From assembly GCA_023334545.1 (NCBI GenBank), contig JAADVB010000062.1, positions 1 to 64,000 of the forward strand: DNA of 64,000 bases. Reading direction: 5' to 3'. Position 1 is the first letter of the stretch; each line of letters starts with the position of its first letter. The stretch comes from Salisapilia sapeloensis (taxonomy: Eukaryota; Oomycota; Peronosporomycetes; Peronosporales; Salisapiliaceae). This document shows positions 52,663 through 62,994 of this stretch, in pieces. The notes below the pieces were generated by a model. That model ran no database searches, had not been told where the DNA came from, and saw only the letters and a program-made list of their open reading frames with translations. The position numbers and the translations under genes are program-made.

Positions 52663-52977
52663 ATTGCGAGCGCGGCGCCACGGGACCGGAGGATTCGGTC
52701 GCTGTAGACACAGGCTTTGGCCGATCGTGCCCGACAAGGTCTCCTACTGCTCTTCGCTGTCTGAAAAAGGAGATTCTGGTGCCGCAGACGTAGACCTGGT
52801 ATATAAGGCTGCAGCTGGGTACAGTGCGATCTTTTGGCGAGTGGCGCGGCTCTGAAGCTCCAGCCCAGGTCTTTCTGCCGTTCGAGTGCACGAAATGAGG
52901 AAGCAATTGGAAATAAAACTGCTAGGTGTATTTTCAGCCAATCCAAAGCCTTGTTGGAAGAGTTTCCACGAATCGCA

Positions 52978-53278
52978 ATGTGGTGGAAACTTCAAATTGA
53001 AGTACTCGCAACCTCTGCCATGAGGAGCGCTTGGACATGGCTACGAGTGTCAAAGACAGTGCTTTTTGATGGTCTTATACCAGACGAGGTACGTTGCTCC
53101 TATCGAACAAGATGATTTGCCCCTTCGCGTGCAGGTACTTCTGCTCATGATCGACCGTCCTAAAACTTTTCCTGCCGGCATCGGAAGATTCGCCAGCTTC
53201 CTATGTTCACTAACGCCACTGTACTACGACTTGCCGTCTGAGAAAAATGCGTCATCCTTTCGGACTCATCTCATCTAA
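52978..53278 (+). CDS. Small Trp-rich membrane-associated protein, unknown
   Basis: Two exons, 52978-53088 and 53135-53278, with a 46-bp intron (GTACGT donor, GCAG acceptor, phase 0), encode 84 residues. The N-terminus (MWWKLQIEVLATSAMRSAW) is a Trp-rich amphipathic helix that could sit in a membrane, with a second hydrophobic stretch LLLMIDRP and a third ASFLCSLTPLYY. No family recognised. It might be a mitochondrial or ER microprotein. Starts divergent from the PX gene. The clean splice argues for a real gene. Confidence 0.55.
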
Positions 53279-53581
53279 CACCCGAGCTCTGCGCTGTGCC
53301 CGTTCTCCGAACTTCCGTCCAGCGTTGGAAATTACTCGTCGGTGCAACCGTCAAATAAGATTCCATTCGAGTCTCTATATGACTGGAGGTGGATGAAATC
53401 ATGAACATACAGCTGGGATGAAACGCGAAAGTGAGAGGTGCTAGAGGCTTGCGTCGTGTTGTGCTCCCATTTCCACCTACTACAGTCAACATAGCAAAAC
53501 TCTATTTCATTTTCGTGCACTCGACATTTCGTCATCCACACAAGTAGAGGCGGCTCACTTGGAGTTACTAGTCCAGCATTC
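53279..53581. other. Intergenic region, no gene seen
   Basis: Three hundred and three bp between the small protein and the LRR gene. No promoter element or open frame longer than chance was convincing; open frames on the minus strand here look like shadow frames. Confidence 0.4.
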
Positions 53582-55459
53582 ATGCCCGAAAACGATAAAA
53601 TCATGTTGCTCTGTCCAGACGAAGCTGAGTTACAGGGACTGACGCACTCTTTCAAGTCGCTCGAGTCCGAGACCGAGTCGGAACAAGACCCGCCGCCATG
53701 TGCCTGTGACTACCGGTTGGAGAACCGTTGCTCGTTTCATCGAGACGAGTACTATGGACTGCACTTTGAGCTCGACAGTGACTGTCGAGATCTCAAGCAT
53801 CTCATGGAGCAGATACAGGAACATGAAGTCCGCCAATACGTATACAACGACAAGCTAGTCGGACACGTCGTGGAGTATCTGCACTTTCGACGCTATCAAG
53901 TGACCGTCGCCCAGATCCAAGCGATCACGCAGCTAGTTCAAAAGCGACTTTCCAATGTACGCAGTCTGCAGTTCGTAGACACGTTCCAAGCAAATTTCCT
54001 CAAGCTCCAGTGCGTCCCGTTCCGACATTTCTTCTGTACTGCCTTTAACGTCCGACCTCGACGTAAAGTCACATCACCAGGGATGTCAAGTCAAACTCAT
54101 CCCAAAGGCTCCTTGAAACAGTTCATAGTGCGAGAATCTGCACTCGGAAACTCCTTCTTCGCCGCCATCGGTTCCGCTTTGCACTACTCGAACGCCATCA
54201 CCGAGCTGGAGCTTCAGCAGATTCTTGACCCTACAAATCTTCCGACCACCGACCTCCACTTGTGCTGGGGATGGCTAGTCTTCGGTCTCTTCCATCCGAA
54301 CTCGTCTGCCAGAGTCTCCCACTTGGATCTCTCGCGCAACCTCCTGTCCATGGAAAACCTTCGATTCGTCGAAGGCGTCATGTCCGGTGGACACCCAGCC
54401 CAGGTGCTGCTCGTGCACACCTATGTGGCTGCGCTACGTCGCTACGGCAAGTCACCAGAGCATCGTCAGCTCAAGCAAAGCACTCGCAAGACACTGATGA
54501 ACGGCATTCCTCGGACACGAATGTTCGCGCTCATGCGTGCGAGCACACCGTTCCGACCATTGCCAGCGACAGGTGCTGTGGAGGATCATATTCTCCAAGG
54601 CCTCGTGACCGAACGAGAGCAGCTGGAAGTCTTCTGTAGGCTCAAGAGATGGGTTTGTCTCGTTGTCCCTGGGTACGGACTGGCGTGGGCACCTGCAGAG
54701 TACGTTGTCGAAGTAAAGGAAGTACCCATGTCGCTTCGCACAAGCTCTCCTGCTGCACTGCTCAAGACAGCCAAGTTCTGGCACATGATCGAGCCAGACG
54801 ACCGTGCTTCTGTCGTACCGTACGTTGTGCTCTTCCTGCAGATGACAGGTGCAAGCGAAAGACTGGACGGACTGAATGTCAGTGAAAATCGCATCGGATG
54901 CGCAGATACTTTTGGTGCGCAGGCGTGGGAAGTCTTCCATCGCATCCTGCATTCCTGTCCGAACTTGACGTCGCTTAATCTGAGCAATTGTGAGCTGAAC
55001 GACATGTCACCTCTCGTTGATGCGTACAGAAGAGGAGAGTCGAGGCTTCGGGAGCTCATTCTAGACAACAACCACATCGGTTTCCAAGGCTCTCTCGATC
55101 TGGCCATGCTACTTATTGGTGGTAACGCACCAAATAAACAGGAGAAAGCGACGAAGAAACTAGTCGCAGCGAATTTAGAAGTGCTCAGCCTGCTCTTCAA
55201 TAACATCGAGTCGAGTGGAGTCCGGACGTTGCTTGAAGCACTCAAGTTTAATCAATCGATTCGGCATTTAGGCATCGACTATGGAAATACACTACCACCG
55301 GAGCTCGGGATGTTTGAGTTTCCAGCCGAAGCGTCGCAGTGGGGTGCCCTTCACTTGTTCGAACGAATAGAAGTCGTGCGTGCGTTCGAGGCGTTCCAAG
55401 GTGCGACGAATATCGATCCTGATGTCATGCTGCTCATGTGGGACTTGCTCGACTATTGA
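53582..55459 (+). CDS. Leucine-rich-repeat protein, unknown
   Basis: Single exon, 625 residues. An acidic, Cys-containing N-terminus (CACDYRLENRCSFH) leads to a helical region. Leucine-rich repeats of the RI (ribonuclease inhibitor) kind run in two blocks: about 210-275 (VSHLDLSRNLLSMENL) and 430-590 (LTSLNLSNCELND, LRELILDNNHIGF, LEVLSLLFNNIESSGVRTLLEAL). A non-LRR segment (300-415) with a possible SH3-like core (RWVCLVVPGYGLAW) interrupts the repeats. There is no signal peptide or TM segment, so an intracellular scaffold is likely; receptor or effector function is not indicated. Confidence 0.82.
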   Translation: MPENDKIMLLCPDEAELQGLTHSFKSLESETESEQDPPPCACDYRLENRCSFHRDEYYGLHFELDSDCRDLKHLMEQIQEHEVRQYVYNDKLVGHVVEYLHFRRYQVTVAQIQAITQLVQKRLSNVRSLQFVDTFQANFLKLQCVPFRHFFCTAFNVRPRRKVTSPGMSSQTHPKGSLKQFIVRESALGNSFFAAIGSALHYSNAITELELQQILDPTNLPTTDLHLCWGWLVFGLFHPNSSARVSHLDLSRNLLSMENLRFVEGVMSGGHPAQVLLVHTYVAALRRYGKSPEHRQLKQSTRKTLMNGIPRTRMFALMRASTPFRPLPATGAVEDHILQGLVTEREQLEVFCRLKRWVCLVVPGYGLAWAPAEYVVEVKEVPMSLRTSSPAALLKTAKFWHMIEPDDRASVVPYVVLFLQMTGASERLDGLNVSENRIGCADTFGAQAWEVFHRILHSCPNLTSLNLSNCELNDMSPLVDAYRRGESRLRELILDNNHIGFQGSLDLAMLLIGGNAPNKQEKATKKLVAANLEVLSLLFNNIESSGVRTLLEALKFNQSIRHLGIDYGNTLPPELGMFEFPAEASQWGALHLFERIEVVRAFEAFQGATNIDPDVMLLMWDLLDY

Positions 55460-55978
55460 GTCGATGCAATTATGTATAGTAGGAGTTGTTTAAAGGAGCG
55501 CTAGTAAATGCAGGCGAGGAGCTGGGCGTGTCGAGAGTAGATGTCGCCCAGAGGGAGGTGGATAGCAGCGTTCAATAGATACGAAATCGGTTATAGTTGA
55601 AGTACGATTTGATCGATTAGAAGCATTTTGCTTTCAACGTGATCTGTTGCCTATTGTGAGCTTCGTAGAGAAGCGAAATGTAGCAAGTGTAGACTGCCCA
55701 CATTCGAGTGCCGACACTGTGCATCCTAACGCCGTTTTCTTAGTACCATCCATCTACAGACTATAGAGCAAAATAGCAATTTCTGGTCGCTTCGACGGCG
55801 ATGTGGCTACCACTAGGGATCATTCGTGTCTGGTCTCCTATAACTGGCCCTGCTCCACGCAAGAGCAAGCATCGTCTCGATGTCCTGATACGTTTATCTC
55901 GGTAGAGCATCAAAGAAAAGAATAAAGAAAAGAAAAGAAAGCGCTGGCTTGACAACACAACAAGCACAAGCAGCCACC
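55460..55978. other. Intergenic region with A/G-rich leader
   Basis: Five hundred and nineteen bp between the LRR and the one-TM genes. The last 60 bp contain an AAAGAAAAG repeat, probably the 5' leader of the gene at 55979. A TCGGTAGAGC string near 55893 resembles a tRNA D-arm but no acceptor or anticodon stem fits. Confidence 0.4.
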
Positions 55979-56582
55979 ATGAAGATGGAGCTCTCTTCAC
56001 GAATGCTTTTGCTCATCTTCCTCTTCGGAATGGTCTCTCGCTCCTTCATCAAGGTATCTTCTAATATCAGTATGCGTAGAATTGGATCGTAGAGCTAACC
56101 TTTGGAGCGCATAGTCGACGTTCGGCTCCAACGCGTCCATCGTGCTGCTAGTGATCATTGCCCTGTTTTACTACAACGCTCGACAGCGTGAGCAAGAGCG
56201 ATCTGTGTATGACGACATTTTGGAAAAGCAGGACCAAGCTCACGCGAAACTACTTGCGTTGGAAGGCAAGGGAGATGAAGCTATGATGAGTATGTCCATG
56301 CGCCCGACGTCCTTTAAGCTGGAACCGAACGAAATCTCCCTCATTACCGAACGCATGAACAAATACTCGAGCAAACTAGGTGGTGCTCCCAGCGACCGTC
56401 GCAAATTCCTTCGTCGTAACATCCGGAGAGCATACCTTCGCAATGAAGACGGAGACGTTGTGATTGACGATGACAAGAATGCCATTCCTATCGGATCTTC
56501 GAAAGACCCAACGAGGAAAGAGCAGCGAAAGCAGAAGCGTATGGAGAAACTAGTCGAGGACGCAGTGGATGAAACGCTCTAG
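55979..56582 (+). CDS. Single-TM protein with basic C-terminus, unknown
   Basis: Two exons, 55979-56053 and 56115-56582, with a 61-bp intron, encode 180 residues. The start has a strong GCCACCATGA context. A first hydrophobic stretch (residues 7-18) could be a signal peptide, and a second (about 33-43, VLLVIIALFYY) a membrane anchor. The rest is charged, with predicted helices, an RRKFLRRNIRRAY basic block and a Lys/Arg tail. No family recognised. The ER or Golgi membrane is plausible. Confidence 0.75.
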
Positions 56583-56746
56583 ACGGTAGTCTGTAGTCTT
56601 ACGAAGATGTATACAATGAAAGCCTGCATGTTGCTCGATCCTACCAAACACTCCTGCTGGCTTTCTCATTTATATGACGCTGCAATGGAGCGAAGGTTTT
56701 CCAGATATACTTCCTTTGCAGATATTTCCACGTCCATCAGCGATAG

Positions 56747-59060
56747 CTACACATCCATTCGATTAATTATACGATGTTTGCTATGATCAACGAAGGTCTT
56801 TTGTACCTCTGCTTCTCGAGTCGCTCGCTCTGCGTCAGTCATGCCAAACTTCTCCAACAAGAACTTTTGCTTATGTTGCAACACTTCCTTCCTCCTTTCA
56901 TTGATCTCTTCTTCAAATATCTTCACTTCATCTTCCATCTACCCATTCACCTCGCTCATACCAATCGTCTACGTAGATGTTTGTATACTGCACGATTACC
57001 TTTCGTCTGTCGGCTTCCTGCTGGAGTTTATGCATTGCAAAGAACACGCGATCATCTCTCTATCGCCATCGATCGTTAGACAGCCATGTGTATACGTCTA
57101 ACAGAGAAGGCTTATGTACCCATAGTAGCTCAAAGGCTCGTCGAACGAGTGGTCGGGTGGTGACCGTACCTGCAGCTACGAGCTCTTTCAACCCACACGG
57201 CACTACGCCAATCGCTACGCTCTCCTATATTCCATGTCCACATAACTCGTTAAAACCGATTATCCACTGGGACAAGGTCCAACATTGCCATGGCATACAT
57301 TCGGTTGAAGAAACAGCACACTTTCATCGATGGATCGTACGAACATTTGCTCTCCATCCGCCCTGCCGTTAAAGGGCGACAAGGCGAGGACTGGATCCGT
57401 CGTTCCATCCTTATCTCGCTTCTTTTTTACATATGCATTGTACGACGAGACCTCCGGGCCACTTCCCATGCCACACACAGCTTCGAGACACTGCCACATA
57501 CCCACGACATCCAGTTCTCGCTCTTCCGCAGACTGAGTGCTGTTTTTGTCTGATTGATGTTCACCGCTAGACTCAAGCTCTTGTAAAAATGATAAAAGTT
57601 GATTCGAGTGGGGGAGATGAGGAAGTGGGGCGTCAAGTGACAGTAGATGAACGAGATGCTGTTGCATCTCTTGCATGGACTCTGTGCAGATTTTTTCCAC
57701 CAAAGCAACTCGTTCCTACGAAACATTACACATTCACTAGTCTGCTCATGCTTCGTTTGTGCAATATGTATGTTGGCCAGTACCTCGTGGTCGTGGACGT
57801 CTTGGAAACCTCGCTCTTTTAATCTCATGCATACAGCTCGAAGGTCAGACCACCAGTTTCCTGCGTGTTCTAGAACCTTTTCTTCAAGTTCAGAAAAGCT
57901 GTCCTCATCATAGTCGGTGCCCTCGTCCTGACGCGTTATTGCACTTAGGTCGATCCCTACTTCCCTCTGCGTATTGCAAAATATTATCAATGTTATCTGT
58001 ACAGTGCATGGAATAATGTACCTCTATGACGCGTAGCTTTTGCTTTCCTGTGGTTGTGTCCACTTGTCCTTTGGATATACGCAACAGAACGCCGACAAAG
58101 TCCTCTCCTTGGACAACCATCTTCTTGCTCCACTGCGGAGTAGGAGCTTTGTGAGTAAGAAGTACGACATGAGCGATTTGCTCTTTGGTCACTGCATCTG
58201 TCCATCTTAAAAACTCTTCTAGCACTTCTGATTGCATGTCGTCTAAATCTCTCACAATAAGCACTACTGGAGAGTACGGTGCAGACTTTGGTTCTTCACT
58301 TCCTTCATCAGACTCCTCATTCCTAGACGCTTCTAATACTGTCTGAGGTTTGTTTGCTTCACGAAGAGCCTCCAAGACAGCAGGAAGCTTCCGTAGAAAT
58401 GAATTTCTGTTCAAGCACATAGGCATCTATTAAAATGCTATTTTGCAATCTTATAATAACACACAACTGCGTACGTTTCGCGTGCACTAGCCGTTGGTGG
58501 TGTAAGCTTCAAATCAATGCCACGCTTGATTGTCGCTATACTTTGCATGAAGAGATCGAAGGCTCCTTCAGCTGCAAGTAGTTCTCGAAATGTTGTGTCG
58601 GTCGACTCATCAATAGAGCCTAAAGAAAAAAATTATGAGCATACCCATGTCAAATCTGTTGGTGTTGCGGATGCTATTGGACGTATGAATAATTTTGAAT
58701 ACCTAGAACAGGGGTAGAGCCGCCAAGGATGCTATTGAATTTGTATTTAGTGAGATTGCATTTAAACTTCATAAGCCTGTGGACACCATACTTGTGATAG
58801 ACTTGACCTGGGTTGTCACCGTTTGACATTGCTATAACAAATGGCACCTTTGACGGCTTATCACTGTCACTGTTTGTCATGGTCAGCCACTCTGGCATGC
58901 TATATCCTTCCTCCATCGCTACTTTTCTGCCCAATACCTGTATCCTTTGCTTTGCAGACGATACCTGTCTTCGCTCATCGTATTCGTCTGCATATTTACC
59001 CAGTAAGACGGTGCCACCAGTAGCAACTAGGGCGCTTAAAGTCGCTCGATGCGACTTCAT
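56747..59060 (-). CDS. Yme2/RNA12-like mitochondrial protein, P-loop not found
   Basis: Nine exons (58792-59060, 58703-58731, 58475-58619, 58022-58406, 57784-57966, 57299-57715, 57120-57224, 57000-57059, 56747-56938) encode 594 residues. A Walker B-like VVLIVRDLDDM, a sensor-like HVVLLTHKAP strand (about 190-220), a WWSDLRAVCMRLKERG block and the C-terminal LVRRAFELL then a long charged helix all resemble Yme2/RNA12 inner-membrane proteins. N-terminal residues 5-24 are hydrophobic. No convincing GxxxxGKS/T P-loop was seen, and the RRM domain of fungal Yme2 is absent. Each join restores frame; one 60-bp intron is a multiple of three and so is not forced. Confidence 0.6.
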
Positions 59061-59500
59061 CTTTCGTTGTCGATTTTAGTTGTCAAAATATTATAAATCT
59101 ACGCTTTATCTCTAATTCGTCTAAAATATTTTATGATGTATATGATTGGATTATAAATGCCTATTCATACGCTAAATTGCAAATGGTGTGCGCCAACAGT
59201 TTGACGCTCATTTCCAGATTTACCATCCGAGGTGGAAGCGCTGTCCATCGAGCCTGTAGGATGTAGAGACATATCAATTAGAATACGTGGCAAGTGATGT
59301 CTTTTTCTTTCTTGCAATGCAAGAAGTGAATTCCTCGTTTCTGAGCAGGCAGCGGCGCTGCAAAGCGCTGTTCGCTTGCATGAGACCAACTGTCACAGAT
59401 TGAGCAGTGTGACTGATGCCTCTCCTAATTTAAAATACATTTCATTCACACCTTTCCTTTTCCATGAACGCTTTCTATTAAATATTGACTCCATCTATCA
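59061..59500. other. Intergenic region between Yme2-like and GPCR-TKL genes
   Basis: Four hundred and forty bp. The GPCR-TKL gene ends at 59501, and the region holds its 3' end and the Yme2-like upstream sequence. An open stretch at 59165-59389 lacks an ATG. A last small exon of the kinase gene, joined by a GTATCT...GACAG intron, cannot be excluded. Confidence 0.35.
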
Positions 59501-61970
59501 CTACAGATACAGCTTCGACTTGCCTCGCGTCGTATCTGCGGACAAGAGGTCTCCACTGGAATCGTCTTCGGCAGTAGCGACGTGGTCTGAGGCTTCCAAG
59601 TCCTCTGTCGAGTCCATTTCGACGATCGGAGACATGGCTCGGCCTGTATACACCGCCAGACCGTCCACGACACTGTCGTCGTCAGCAACATCGTCACTTG
59701 ATCCGGAGCTTTCCTCCTTCAACATGGCAATATGTCTCGTAGAGTCACTCGGAGACCTCTGATTGCTCTCGATCGAATGTATCTCTCTCCAGTATGAGTT
59801 GTCCTCTTTCGATTCACTGCTCTTCCGTCGAAACCAGAGCGACAGACGATTCCCGACAGCACTTCCACGCCCACTGTTGTAAGCATTGGATTGGTTCCTA
59901 GCGGACGACAGCGCACGACGTCGTCCTGCGTTCGAGTGTTCACTCTGCAACTCACTCTCGAGTAGCTGACTGAGCTCCGTACGTCGATTGGACATGCTGT
60001 ACAAGAGCGAGTTGTTCGGGATCATCCGTCGATTCGTGAGCGACAGATTATCAATGCACGTTTGCAGCCTCTCTGCAACGTTCGACGCAGACGGTCTCTT
60101 CTTTGGATCTTGACTCCAACACTCTTTTAGCAGGCCTATGATCTTGTCACTAGGTGCAGACGGTGGACAGGATGGAATCGGCGGTCGATCTCCTCCAAGC
60201 ACAGCTTCTCTTACTTGAAAATCAAAGTTCAAATGCTCAAACGGAATCGTACGAGCGTCTGTGCAGAGTTCCCACAAGACCATGCCGAATGAATACACGT
60301 CACTCGCACGCGTGTATATGCACTTGCCAGCATCCTGGAGTATCTCTGGAGCTACAGACCACACATTAGAATATGCATCCACGGAACTAAATGCATTTCA
60401 AAGTACCATTCCATCGCCAGGTGCCTGCGAATCCAGTGCCGTCCGCACCATAGGCTGTTCGGAAGACAGACGTAAGGTTCGACACATTCGTGCTGCCTTT
60501 TGCCTTCTCTGCCTGTCCTCGATGGACGACGTCAATGACTTTGGAAATACCAAAATCTGCTAGTTTCGCCTGCCAATTCTCCGTCACCAAAATGTTCGAC
60601 GCCTTGAGATCTCGATGGATGTACGTCGGGTTCCTCGCATGGAGGTACACCAGTCCTTGTGCCACATGAGATGCCAGCATGAGTTTTTGCGGCCAAGGCA
60701 AACTGCTCTCTCTTAGTACGTCCTTCAGACTGCCTCTCGCACAATATTCGCTGATGATCCCGAGCTTGGAGCCGTAGTACCCGACTTGAAGGAATAACGT
60801 GATGTGCGGGTGACGCAGTCGAGCACACATCTCTGCTTCCTCCAAAAACGCATTCTCTGCGTCCTTGATGAACGTCTGGTAGAGGTCTAGATCATCATTT
60901 TCCCCTGTCTGCGGTGGCCGGATGACCTTGAGTGCCACATCAATGCCTAGCCACCTGCACTTATACACGACACCAGCTGCACCTTCCCCAATGCACTCCA
61001 CGTCTGATAGGCCATCAAACTCCACTAGACTCGTATACCCATTGTTAATCTGTGCTCCATTCGGTGCTTTTGCAGCGGAAGGCACGCCATTGGAAGCGGA
61101 GGCACCTGTGATACGCATACACAGGTACGTCAGGATGGGTCGCAAGCCATATGTGAAGGCATTCCAGATTGGCACAAGGTACACGAGGACTTGCGGTACT
61201 AGCTTTAGGACGATACTGAGCTCATGGTCAGCGAATAAGACGCCATACTTAATTGTTAAAACCACTAAAGGTAGATGTAAGGCTGTCGTCCAGAGCAAGT
61301 GACGAGTTATTCGGCCTTGGACCGAGAATATCTTTTGTTGTAGCGTCATCGAGAAGAGTGTGAGAAGCACGGACCCACATGTGATTGCAAACATGGCCGC
61401 AAGGTACGACCGGGCTACGATGCCTAAAACCGTTTCCTTTGCCTCTTGCATTGTGTTGTCCGAGTCCATAAATTGAGCCTGTAGTTTGGTCGTGAGGACG
61501 CTGTAGACGAGGCCGAGTGTCCATAACCCCGTCCAGAAGAGTTTGATGTGGAATTTCGGAGTGCATCGCATCAGTATGAATGTAGCAATGCCCACGTTCC
61601 CAACCAAGTGTGTAAAGAGGCCCATGCGGTACACGCCGTGGATGACGATTGCAGTTGGACTCGAGTTAGGCTGTGCGATGCGAAAGGCATTGTCCACTAC
61701 GCTTAAGAGAACGAACCACCAGTCGGATAGTGACAAGGTGAAGAAGAGCAGGTCTGACACGGACAGTCGTAGTCTCCGGAAGAGTACAGACACACATGCG
61801 GAGCAGCACACAAGGGAGAAGCTGGCGATGCCAAGGAGCACCGCGGAGCTCGGGGACTCCGACGCCATGCGTGTGCTGAGAAATGTACTTGCTTTCATTA
61901 TGCACTTGAAGCCAGTTTCCATTGGTGGAATTTGGGACGCGAACAGAAGTTTCCCACCTATTGCCGCCAT
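59501..61970 (-). CDS. GPCR-TKL: seven-TM receptor fused to a tyrosine-kinase-like kinase
   Basis: Two exons (60407-61970, 59501-60351; intron 60352-60406 of 55 bp) encode 804 residues. About seven hydrophobic segments occupy residues 42-320, in a GPCR-like arrangement, followed by a TKL kinase domain. Kinase motifs: P-loop GEGAAGVVY (near 327), Lys in VALKV (near 347), HRDLKASN (near 454), ADFGIS (near 472), GTWRWNAPE, restored only by splicing, and DVYSFGMVLWE. The C-terminal 200 residues are Ser-rich. Receptor-kinase fusions of this kind (GPCR-bigrams) are described in oomycetes. The ligand and effectors are unknown. Confidence 0.9.
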
Positions 61971-62994
61971 GGCATCAAGTGCGGAGGCGTGCAGGACACG
62001 AAGAGGTATCCTAACAAACGGCGGAAGATTTACGAAGTGTAAAGCTACAGAGTCATAGTAAAGCCTTTTGAAAGCATGGAATGCAAGGTGGCAAATCGAG
62101 TATCCGAATGATAATTCAGCGCCGTACCACCATGCTCGTCATCGTACCTACAAAGTCGAATTTAAACCTTTTCACCTATCGTCCATTTCCTCAGAGCTCG
62201 CTTGATTGATTTGCACGTGTTTTATACACCTCTTCCTTGATGCAATGGGGAATGCAAAGGATCGCTTCAATTTTCGTGCCACTTCCTAGAATCCGTACGG
62301 TCATATCTCACAGCGCGCTTCCTCCGACTTTCTGTAACATCTACTCTCAGCTAAGATTGTAGTCTGCTTTATGCTACCTCTTGTGATAATATGAGTCTCT
62401 TTGGCATTTAATGACATTGGCAAAGTCATGGTGTCCTAGGCCAAGTGTCCAACCTACTTCTTTCCATTCTTGTCCTTTCATTCGTGCGCATGCAAAGACA
62501 GTAGCAGGTCAAGAGACTTCAAGCCAAAGCTTGATGTGAGAAGTAGATGAGAAGTTTTCTTGCATACAGGTGGAAATAAAGCTTGGGAGTACGGAAACAC
62601 AGAGAGATATGTTGAGATGATTTGCTGGTCAACACTAGTTGCAGTTCATGCACATTCGATACAAGAAGCCTTCTAGTAGCTCCAATATCGCTAGTACAAT
62701 GTGAAAGTTCACATAGATTGCCAGTGTATCATCTATACATGTAGTGCAGTGTTAAATTCCATTTCATCCTATTTTGACGTTTCCTTGTCCAGGTTTCCGG
62801 TAACCAAATTTTCTTTAGCGACTGGCATTTGTCATGGCGATCGTACATTTAACAAACAAATACACTCGTTCACGTGTCAAAACATTCTATTGATACAATC
62901 TAACACCCATTGGTATGTACAGGCTACCTCCATGCGTATTCGCTCGGTATACATCTTACTAGACAATCTAAAAGCGTCGACTATGCGCTGCAAA
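61971..62994. other. Intergenic region, about 1 kb
   Basis: The longest non-coding stretch in the window, between two minus-strand genes: it lies upstream of the GPCR-TKL start and beyond the stop of the zinc-repeat gene. Composition is moderately AT-rich. Open frames on both strands are short or lack family resemblance. It probably holds the GPCR-TKL promoter and the 3' end of the zinc-repeat gene; a short RNA gene could not be identified. Confidence 0.4.

Noticed and set aside
55880-55910. TCGGTAGAGC string resembling a tRNA D-arm
   Set aside because: No acceptor stem, anticodon arm or T-arm could be fitted around it.
59165-59389. Minus-strand open frame upstream of the Yme2-like gene
   Set aside because: It has no ATG at its head and no family resemblance; it may at most be a terminal exon of the kinase gene.
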